5,662 nucleotides of DNA from Bacteroidota bacterium (GTDB lineage Bacteria; Bacteroidota; Bacteroidia; M30B66). The position numbers and the translations under genes are program-made. Location: contig JAGQVC010000133.1 in NCBI GenBank assembly GCA_020438185.1, positions 1 through 5,662 on the forward strand, in the 5' to 3' direction. Below are positions 1-4,613 of the stretch, in pieces. Position 1 is the first letter of the stretch; every line of letters starts with the position of its first letter. The notes under the pieces are model-generated. The model saw only the letters and a program-made list of their open reading frames with translations, had not been told where the DNA came from and made no database searches.

Positions 1-89
1 AGAAATTCTCTAAAAACTTTCATTACAAGGAGCTGGATCGGTACAAACAACTGGAATTAATCCGGATTGAATCCCGAATCCAATATTAA
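1..89 (+). CDS. 3' end of an unidentified gene (partial)
   Basis: Reading from base 3, the frame is open for 28 codons and closes with TAA at 87-89. The peptide is rich in charged and aromatic residues (it ends KQLELIRIESRIQY) and looks like an amphipathic helical C-terminus. The 5' part lies outside the window, so no family can be named. The other two plus frames stop at 11-13 and 58-60. The gene is convergent with the VOC gene: only 16 bp separate the two stop codons, and no terminator hairpin is visible between them. The coding call is an inference from amino-acid composition over a short stretch. Confidence 0.5.
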   Translation, partial: KFSKNFHYKELDRYKQLELIRIESRIQY

Positions 90-105
90 AACAGCAACTT
101 ATTAT

Positions 106-483
106 TTAATCAATCGGCTCCCAAAGTTCAATCTTATTGCCTTCTGCATCAAGAATGTGAACAAACTTACCATAATCATAAGATGAGATTTCATCCAGGA
201 TAGTAACGCCTTCACTTTTCAATTCCTCAACCAGAGCAACCAGATTTTCAACCCGGTAGTTAACCTTGAACTCCTTTTGTGAAGGCTCAAAATACTTGGT
301 ATTTTCTGCAAATGGTGTCCATTGGGTTTGTGCCGGTGTTTCACTGTCCTTTTCCTGATACCATTGAAAGCTTGCACCGTACGGATTTGTTTCCAATCCC
401 AGATGCTTTCGATACCACTCTGTCATTGCTTTTGGGTCCTTACTTTTAAAGAATATCCCGCCAATTCCGGTCACTTTTTTCAT
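106..483 (-). CDS. VOC (glyoxalase/bleomycin-resistance fold) family protein
   Basis: This 125-residue protein has the usual length of a single-unit VOC protein with two beta-alpha-beta-beta-beta halves. The first half opens with GIGGIFFKSKDPKAMTEWYRKHLGL (residues 6-30, shown in part: the FFKSKDP..WY..HLGL pattern is typical). The second half has NYRVENLVALVEELKSEGV (75-93) and ends in the hallmark D-x-E-G-N-K-I-E-L-W-E-P (112-123), where E119 sits at the usual C-terminal metal-ligand position. The N-terminal positions that carry His in metal-dependent glyoxalase I are Gly/Ile here, and N75 may replace the second His, so metal use and activity are uncertain. The protein is cytosolic, and members act on small molecules (isomerases, dioxygenases, binding proteins). 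The substrate cannot be told. The ATG at 483 follows an A+T-rich leader with a good promoter candidate, so the gene is probably monocistronic. Confidence 0.9.
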   Translation of the reverse strand: MKKVTGIGGIFFKSKDPKAMTEWYRKHLGLETNPYGASFQWYQEKDSETPAQTQWTPFAENTKYFEPSQKEFKVNYRVENLVALVEELKSEGVTILDEISSYDYGKFVHILDAEGNKIELWEPID

Positions 484-485
484 GC

Positions 486-502
486 AACAATTAACTATTG
501 TT
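486..502 (-). promoter_or_regulatory. Small inverted repeat just upstream of the VOC start codon
   Basis: AACAAT (486-491) and ATTGTT (497-502) are perfect 6-bp arms around a 5-nt loop, 2 nt upstream of the ATG. In the mRNA this would be a weak, A+U-rich hairpin over the ribosome-docking site. As DNA it could be an operator half-site pair. The function is unknown, and chance occurrence is plausible in this composition. Confidence 0.25.
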
Positions 503-528
503 TAAACTAAATCTATTGCAAGCTAAAT

Positions 529-561
529 CAAAATTTAATTTCTACACAAACCAATTTCAAA
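529..561 (-). promoter_or_regulatory. Candidate Bacteroidota-type promoter of the VOC gene
   Basis: On the minus strand TTTG (558-561) is followed after 20 nt by TAAATTTTG (529-537), close to the Bacteroidota consensus TTTG-N17-23-TAnnTTTG (5 of 6 at -7, and either register fits). Transcription would start near 520-524, leaving a leader of about 40 nt. This is a consensus match by eye, in A+T-rich DNA where chance matches are common. Confidence 0.45.
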
Positions 562-602
562 TAGAAAGGTCTTTATGTATAGTTTAGTTATTGCTTGTTC
601 CT

Positions 603-1454
603 TTAAGTAATCACAGGCCTGAAACCAATGTCTATTTGCGGTTTGACGTAATGCATAATGCTTTCATTTCGCACATCATAACCGTAAGATAAGAAACTTC
701 CGCCACAGGCAACACCCTTTTCCAATGCCATTTCGGCCACATTGCCATTCATATTATACAACCCAAACCTGGAAGGTTTGTACGAATTGACCGGTGCCCA
801 AATATCAGCATTGTCTGAAGTATAATGAGACGTATTTGCCGCACGGCTTTTAATAATCTCAACCTGATTTGTTTCTTCATTCATATGGATGGTTTCTGCA
901 CTACATCCATTAAAATTACAGGAATACACTGCTTTAGTATTTGTCAACTGGCCTCCCCAAACATACTGAATTGTTTTATGGTTTCCCTTTGCTGCATAAA
1001 CCCATTGATTTCTGTCGGGCAGTGTAACCTTGAATTCAAATTCTTCATCATTGAGTTGTTCCTCTAGCCATTTGCAATATTCAAGTGCAGCCTCATACGA
1101 AATACTTACGACAGGATAATTCTGAAATGCAGGGTGAGATTTATAAGGCACCATCATCACGTTGTAGCTATCTGTCCAGCTGCTGGTATCCATTTCAAGC
1201 GAAGCGCTCCATTTACCTTTTTCTTTCCTGTCCTGTAAAAACAGATTGTATTCCTTGTTGCTTATTTCGTATTTCGAAATAAAAAAACCTTCCAGCTGAA
1301 AGCTGTCCTTTTCAATAAAAACCTTACCCGGTTTGATAAATACATAATTCTTACTTATCATTTTTGGTAACTTGGGTGGATTAATATTCTGCTGACCCAT
1401 ACAGGTGAATGTGAACAAGCCAATAAAAGCCAAAATACCAATAGCTTTTCTCAT
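603..1454 (-). CDS. Secreted SUMF1/FGE-fold protein lacking the catalytic cysteines
   Basis: The protein has 283 residues. Residues 1-20 form a signal peptide (MRK, then a hydrophobic stretch, probable cut at CMG|QQ). C18 does not sit in a proper lipobox, so export by signal peptidase I is more likely than lipidation. The rest matches the FGE-sulfatase (SUMF1) fold in order: FFISKYEISNKEYNLFL (57-73, cf. EVTNxxY), YPVVSISYEAALEYCKWL (113-130), LPDRNQWVYAAKG (145-157, cf. LPTEAEWEYAARG), FGLYNMNGNVAEM (230-242, cf. GLYDMxGNVWEW), GGSF (251-254) and IGFRPV (276-281). True formylglycine-generating enzymes carry two Cys after the GGS motif. Here those positions appear to be S256 and V261, and C249 lies before it, so sulfatase activation is unlikely. 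A structural or ligand-binding role in the cell envelope, as for GldJ/GldK-type relatives, is inference. No sulfatase gene is nearby. Confidence 0.85.
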   Translation of the reverse strand: MRKAIGILAFIGLFTFTCMGQQNINPPKLPKMISKNYVFIKPGKVFIEKDSFQLEGFFISKYEISNKEYNLFLQDRKEKGKWSASLEMDTSSWTDSYNVMMVPYKSHPAFQNYPVVSISYEAALEYCKWLEEQLNDEEFEFKVTLPDRNQWVYAAKGNHKTIQYVWGGQLTNTKAVYSCNFNGCSAETIHMNEETNQVEIIKSRAANTSHYTSDNADIWAPVNSYKPSRFGLYNMNGNVAEMALEKGVACGGSFLSYGYDVRNESIMHYVKPQIDIGFRPVIT

Positions 1455-1525
1455 TTACTTAATTAATTAAAATTGATTATTGATTTATTATTCTTTGATC
1501 GGAAAAAGGAAAATAAATGCTCATT

Positions 1526-1533
1526 CAAAATTA
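1526..1533 (-). promoter_or_regulatory. Candidate -7 element for the SUMF1-fold gene
   Basis: On the minus strand the octamer TAATTTTG is a full match to the Bacteroidota -7 consensus TAnnTTTG, about 72 bp before the ATG at 1454. No good TTTG lies at the expected distance upstream (only TTTG copies that are too close, and a weak GTTG at 25 nt). It overlaps one arm of an 8-bp inverted repeat (1530-1537 with 1572-1579). The other 100 or so bases of the 179-bp gap show nothing else. Confidence 0.35.
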
Positions 1534-1633
1534 ACTTTCCAAACAAATTTTCATTTATCAACCATGTCACTAAGTTAATATTTTTCTCAATTCAATATCT
1601 AAGACCACGAATCCTGGTATAATCGCACCTGAA

Positions 1634-2059
1634 TCAAACCCGGACACCAAAAAGTTTTTCGTATCCAAAAATTATATTTTCGATAACGAAACCAAAAATC
1701 GCCCAAAATGGGAAATAATCCAGCCTGATATAACCCAGAACATGCATACCACCGGAATATTTCCATGGACAAACACCGGTAATGAATTCCAGTGCGGCTC
1801 CTGCTATAAACTCAACTAAAAAAATTCCGGTAGCATAAATGCTGGCTCTCAAAATTAGATTTAGCTGCTTCATTTTATGGATAGCAGGTGGAAAAAGTAA
1901 TGCGGCAATTCCATAAAGCGGAAACATCCAGATATAAGAATGGCCGGTCATTCGCAAATCGCCGGTTCCATCAAAAAACTGCCTGATAGCCGTAAAAAAG
2001 ACTTCGGTTGTTATCCCGCCGCAGGCGAAAAAAACGAATAGAATTAATTTATGCTTCAT
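1634..2059 (-). CDS. TMEM229-like / putative ABC transporter permease family membrane protein (PF06541 type)
   Basis: From the ATG at 2059 the protein has 141 residues with four likely membrane helices (about 4-16, 41-60, 72-92 and 112-132). The conserved pattern is that of the small membrane family shared by bacterial 'putative ABC transporter permease' proteins and eukaryotic TMEM229: TEVFFTAI (18-25), SYIWMFPLYG (41-50), VEFIAGAALE (82-91), CPWKYSG (97-103) and IRLDYFPFWAIFG (111-123). Despite the family name, there is no ATPase gene beside it and no shown transport function, so the role is unknown. The frame also opens at a TTG at 2086, nine codons earlier. I prefer the ATG, because TTG starts are rare in this phylum and the ATG is preceded by AAGAAATGCG, a weak purine-rich stretch. 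The gene is transcribed away from the gene at 2215. Confidence 0.75.
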   Translation of the reverse strand: MKHKLILFVFFACGGITTEVFFTAIRQFFDGTGDLRMTGHSYIWMFPLYGIAALLFPPAIHKMKQLNLILRASIYATGIFLVEFIAGAALEFITGVCPWKYSGGMHVLGYIRLDYFPFWAIFGFVIENIIFGYEKLFGVRV

Positions 2060-2108
2060 CGCATTTCTTATAAATCCGGAATTCAAAAAAACACAGAACT
2101 GTTAATTA

Positions 2109-2126
2109 ATGCAAAATTGCTTGCAT
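2109..2126. promoter_or_regulatory. Inverted repeat in the divergent intergenic region
   Basis: ATGCAA (2109-2114) and TTGCAT (2121-2126) are perfect 6-bp arms with a 6-bp centre. The site overlaps CAAAATTG (2112-2119), which on the minus strand reads CAATTTTG, a 5-of-6 match to the -7 consensus for the leftward membrane-protein gene. It also holds a possible -33 (CTTG, 2120-2123) of the rightward gene. Its place between two divergent genes would suit a shared operator, but no regulator is encoded nearby. Confidence 0.3.
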
Positions 2127-2150
2127 AAAATATTCTGTTTCATAATTTCA
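2120..2150 (+). promoter_or_regulatory. Weak candidate promoter of the eRF1-like gene
   Basis: CTTG (2120-2123) is followed after 19 nt by TAATTTCA (2143-2150): 3 of 4 and 4 of 6 against the Bacteroidota consensus. It would give a leader of about 60 nt that contains the hairpin at 2168-2189. The match is weak, and the call rests on spacing. Confidence 0.22.
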
Positions 2151-2167
2151 TCGCTCAGTTCATTGAA

Positions 2168-2189
2168 AGGCTGTTCACAGGTGCAGCCT
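2168..2189 (+). promoter_or_regulatory. Hairpin in the leader of the eRF1-like gene
   Basis: AGGCTG (2168-2173) pairs perfectly with CAGCCT (2184-2189) around a 10-nt loop, ending 25 nt before the ATG at 2215. No U-tract follows, so it is not a terminator. It may be a leader stem or an operator. The function is unknown. Confidence 0.3.
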
Positions 2190-2214
2190 CATGTCTAATT
2201 CTAAATAATATCCT

Positions 2215-2628
2215 ATGAATCAAAAAATGGGAATCTGGATTGATCAGTCCAGAGCATCACTTGTCTCAGTGAATGAGCAGGGAACTACCCTGCGTACTAT
2301 TAACTCTCCAATCGAATCGAGAGAAAGAAAACCGGGCGAAGGAAAGGAATTCGGTCGTTTCGGGCACCAGTACATGGACCACGAAAAAAAACAGATTAAC
2401 AAAAAAATTCATCAAAAAAATGAATTCCTGAAAGACGTTATGCAGGAATGCCATTCAGCCGAGGAACTTGTTGTTTTTGGTCCGGCTGAAATGAAAACTG
2501 AATTGCGCAAGGCAATAGAAAAAGATAAAGAATTAGCCCTTAAACTAAAGTCGGTACTGAATGCGGAAAAAATGACCGACAACCAGCTAAAAGCCTGGGT
2601 AAAGGATTATTTCAAGACAGGAGCTTAA
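2215..2628 (+). CDS. Small eRF1-domain-like (baeRF / translational machinery) protein
   Basis: The protein has 137 residues, is highly charged, and has no signal peptide or membrane segment, so it is cytosolic. The N-terminal strand GIWIDQSRASLVSV (6-19) matches the WIDHxxAxIxxx opening of small bacterial proteins annotated as translational machinery / Dom34-eRF1-like (baeRF) proteins. The middle (34-75) is a Lys/Arg/Glu/Gln-rich, probably flexible helical insert. ELVVFGPAEMKTELRKAI (84-101) matches the family's second motif (LxxxGPAxxKxEL), and the end MTDNQLKAWVKDYFK (120-134) matches the closing helix with its YF. The fold is that of a release-factor accessory domain. The GGQ peptide-release motif is absent, so direct peptide release is not expected, and a link to ribosomes or RNA is inferred from homology. 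Another ATG lies at 2227. It stands 144 bp before the pseudouridine synthase gene, with a structured gap between them. Confidence 0.7.
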   Translation: MNQKMGIWIDQSRASLVSVNEQGTTLRTINSPIESRERKPGEGKEFGRFGHQYMDHEKKQINKKIHQKNEFLKDVMQECHSAEELVVFGPAEMKTELRKAIEKDKELALKLKSVLNAEKMTDNQLKAWVKDYFKTGA

Positions 2629-2642
2629 TTCCTTTTCCTTAC

Positions 2643-2759
2643 AAGCATTCAATTCATGCTGTTGCAGGTTACTGAATCCGGCGATGCCAGCTGCCCGATT
2701 TAGTGACCTGCGCGGCATTTACAGATTCAATCCGGTTTCCAATGCCGAAGGCAATGCTT
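2643..2759 (+). promoter_or_regulatory. Candidate structured RNA leader (three-helix junction) before the pseudouridine synthase
   Basis: The gap can fold into a compact three-helix structure. P1: 2643-2649 (AAGCATT) pairs perfectly with 2753-2759 (AATGCTT). P2: 2664-2678 pairs with 2697-2711 over 15 consecutive pairs (two of them G-U), then after one C/C mismatch 2680-2683 pairs with 2692-2695 (the last pair G-U), closing an 8-nt loop. P3: 2713-2719 (CGGCATT) pairs perfectly with 2741-2747 (AATGCCG). Two local stems compete with these: AGCAT/ATGCT (2644-2648 with 2656-2660) against P1, and TGCC/GGCA (2743-2746 with 2750-2753) against P3. P1 ends 13 nt before the ATG at 2773. No U-tract follows P2 on either strand, so a simple terminator does not fit. 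A repeat element acting as DNA is the main alternative. Pairings were found by eye, and no folding energy was computed. Confidence 0.5.
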
Positions 2760-2772
2760 AAATTTGCCACGC

Positions 2773-4455
2773 ATGACTGAGGATTCCAGCGTTCCTGTTT
2801 TTCGGTTCGGGAGAGAAATTCCCAAAAATGAATGGCCGCATCAGCTTAACAATCCGCTGAGTCACCGGGTGCATCCGCTTTGCCGGGAGGCTGCAAACCA
2901 ACTAATCTCATTTATAGCTAAACTTCCTGAAGGCACACACGCTTTCCGCAGGAATGAAGGCCAAAACTCCTGCGGGAAAATGTTTGGTGTATTGCTTATC
3001 GAAGATAGGGAAGGTAAAATTGGCTTTCTGGCGGCTTTCTCGGGTCGTCTGGGCAATACCAATCGCTTGCCGGGCTTTGTTCCCCCGGTTTTCGACCTGC
3101 TGGATGAGGAGGGATTTTTCCGTCAGGGCGAACACGAAATTTCTCAGATCAACGAAAGCATTCGGGAAATGGAAAACAACCCTGAATTTGAACGTTTAAA
3201 AACAAACTTGCAGCATGCACAGGCCTCATCGGCCGAAGCAATAGCGAAGGCTAAAGCATTGATGGCCGACGACAAAAAACAGCGGCACCAGTTACGATCT
3301 CAGCTCGACACCAATCTGCCTTTGACGCAACAGCAGGAAATACTTAAACAACTGGAACAGGAAAGCCGGAATAGTCATCGGCAATACAAACACACAGTTG
3401 CTGCTTGCCGAAAAACACTGAATGAAGCCGAATCTGCACTACAACAAGCAACAGCCGAAATTGAAAGCCTGAAAAAAAAGCGAAAGGAAATGTCGTCTGC
3501 CTTGCAGGAAAAACTGTTTGATTCCTACTCATTTCTTGACAGTCGCAGAAACCGGCGAAATCTGAAATCCATTTTTGCTGAGGAACCCGTTGGTTATCCT
3601 CCATCCGGTGCAGGTGAATGTTGCGCCCCAAGATTATTCCAATATGCATTTAGTCAGGGATTTAAGCCTTTATCTATTGCCGAATTCTGGTGGGGCGACT
3701 CGCCTGTTACCGAAATTCGTCACGAAGGCAATTTTTATCCTGCCTGCCGCGGAAAATGCGCTCCAATTCTCAAACACATGCTCAATGGAATCGAGCTGGA
3801 AAATGAACAGGCATTAAATGGGACCTCGTCGGAGCTTAAACCCGAAATAATCTTCGAAGACGAGTGGTTTCTGGCTATTCACAAGCATGAAAATATGCTG
3901 AGCGTTCCTGGCAAACTGCATGAAGAATCGCTGTTGCAAATCCTGCGAAAGCAGAAAGCCGGCTGGGAGCAATTGATTGCTGCACATCGGCTTGACATGT
4001 CAACTTCGGGAATTCTGCTATTTGCCAAAAACCTCGAAGCCTATCGCGCCGTGCAGGCATTGTTTATCAGCAGACAGGTAAAAAAACGCTATGTCGCTAT
4101 TCTAAGCTCAAAACCTGCATTAAATCAAGGTGTTGTAAGTTTGCCCTTACGGGCCGATTATTTTAACCGTCCCAGACAAATGGTTTGTGAAAAGGAAGGC
4201 AAGCCTGCAATAACTTCCTTTCAGGTCATTTCGGATAACAAAGATGGCTGTCGTGTTCATTTCTACCCGGAAACCGGACGTACGCACCAGTTGCGGGTTC
4301 ACGCTGCTCATCCGCTCGGCTTAAATGCGCCCATTGTTGGTGACGATTTATATGGTTTCGAAGGTCCCCGCCTGATGCTGCACGCTGAATTTCTGGCTTT
4401 TACGCATCCTTTTACCAATAAATGGCTGGAATTGGAACGAAAATCAGATTTTTAA
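2773..4455 (+). CDS. RluA-family pseudouridine synthase with long N-terminal extension and coiled coil
   Basis: From the ATG at 2773 the protein has 560 residues, about 2.5 times a minimal RluA. The C-terminal part (about 355-555) is a complete RluA-type domain that isomerises uridine to pseudouridine in RNA: IIFEDEWFLAIHKHENMLSVPG (359-380, shown as the motif I region), HRLDMSTSGILLFAK (405-419) with catalytic D408, KRYVAIL (437-443), and GRTHQLRVHAAHPLG (502-516). No S4 domain is visible. The N-terminus has a globular block (about 1-115, with CGKMFGVLLIEDREGKIGF at 67-85), a charged, Gln/Glu/Lys-rich coiled coil (about 120-246), and a conserved-looking Cys block: GAGECCAPRLFQYAF (279-293) and CRGKC (325-329), with C283, C284, C325 and C329 possible metal ligands. 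Long RluA relatives of this layout exist in Bacteroidota and gammaproteobacteria. The RNA target is unknown. A TTG at 2764 would add three residues. Confidence 0.9.
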   Translation: MTEDSSVPVFRFGREIPKNEWPHQLNNPLSHRVHPLCREAANQLISFIAKLPEGTHAFRRNEGQNSCGKMFGVLLIEDREGKIGFLAAFSGRLGNTNRLPGFVPPVFDLLDEEGFFRQGEHEISQINESIREMENNPEFERLKTNLQHAQASSAEAIAKAKALMADDKKQRHQLRSQLDTNLPLTQQQEILKQLEQESRNSHRQYKHTVAACRKTLNEAESALQQATAEIESLKKKRKEMSSALQEKLFDSYSFLDSRRNRRNLKSIFAEEPVGYPPSGAGECCAPRLFQYAFSQGFKPLSIAEFWWGDSPVTEIRHEGNFYPACRGKCAPILKHMLNGIELENEQALNGTSSELKPEIIFEDEWFLAIHKHENMLSVPGKLHEESLLQILRKQKAGWEQLIAAHRLDMSTSGILLFAKNLEAYRAVQALFISRQVKKRYVAILSSKPALNQGVVSLPLRADYFNRPRQMVCEKEGKPAITSFQVISDNKDGCRVHFYPETGRTHQLRVHAAHPLGLNAPIVGDDLYGFEGPRLMLHAEFLAFTHPFTNKWLELERKSDF

Positions 4456-4518
4456 TAAACTGTTAAAAATTTTCAGCATGGCAAAACAGCTCATTTTCAA
4501 ACACATACCGCGCCCTTG

Positions 4519-4550
4519 TTAGAAAACCGGACTTTTTGGTCTTTTTAATT
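4519..4550 (+). terminator. Weak terminator-like hairpin after the pseudouridine synthase gene
   Basis: TTAGAAAACC (4519-4528) can pair imperfectly with GGTCTTTTTAA (4538-4548) around a T-rich loop, followed by further T residues. The stem is A+T-rich with bulges and lies about 65 nt after the stop codon at 4455, so it would be at best a weak, possibly bidirectional, terminator. Between 4456 and 4518 only a short CTGTT/AACAG dyad is seen. Confidence 0.25.
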
Positions 4551-4556
4551 TTCAAT

Positions 4557-4609
4557 CCAAAGGTTTGAAAAGCCTATATTGAACATTCAAAACTATCACA
4601 AACCTTTGG
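4557..4609 (+). promoter_or_regulatory. Nested inverted repeats upstream of the subtilase start
   Basis: CCAAAGGTTTG (4557-4567) and CAAACCTTTGG (4599-4609) are perfect 11-bp arms with a 31-bp spacer. Almost concentric inside it lies TTGAA-CA-TTCAA (4579-4590). Each outer arm also contains its own dyad, CAAA-nn-TTTG. The right arm ends 4 nt before the ATG at 4614, so an RNA hairpin would cover the ribosome-docking region, while as DNA it resembles paired operator sites. No T-run follows, so it is not a terminator. A poor -7 candidate (TAATTTTC, 4546-4553) lies just upstream and would place the repeat at or after the transcription start. Confidence 0.45.
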
Positions 4610-4613
4610 TTAC

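Noticed and set aside
62..73. CCGGATTGAATC at 62-73, with its reverse complement at 2724-2735, as a dispersed repeat
   Set aside because: One pair of 12-mers matching between strands is about what chance gives in a window of this size, and the flanks do not match. The first copy is also inside a probable coding frame.
1316..1400. A lipoprotein reading of the SUMF1-fold protein through C18
   Set aside because: The residues before C18 (T-F-T) do not fit the lipobox pattern, and CMG|QQ is a plausible signal peptidase I site.
1455..1633. A hidden small gene in the 179-bp gap between the two minus-strand genes
   Set aside because: The stretch is strongly A+T-rich with frequent stops, and no frame gives a convincing peptide.
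2084..2086. TTG at 2084-2086 as the start of the minus-strand membrane protein
   Set aside because: It would add nine polar residues before the first helix. The ATG at 2059 gives a membrane-protein start of normal form, and TTG starts are rare in this phylum.
2643..2759. An integron attC recombination site, because of the long imperfect palindrome between genes
   Set aside because: The core sites RYYYAAC and GTTRRRY are not found at the ends, there is no integrase in the window, and the flanking genes do not look like cassettes.
3344..3649. An open minus-strand frame of 101 codons
   Set aside because: It lies wholly inside the pseudouridine synthase gene, whose frame has clear family motifs. 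The antisense peptide resembles nothing known to me.
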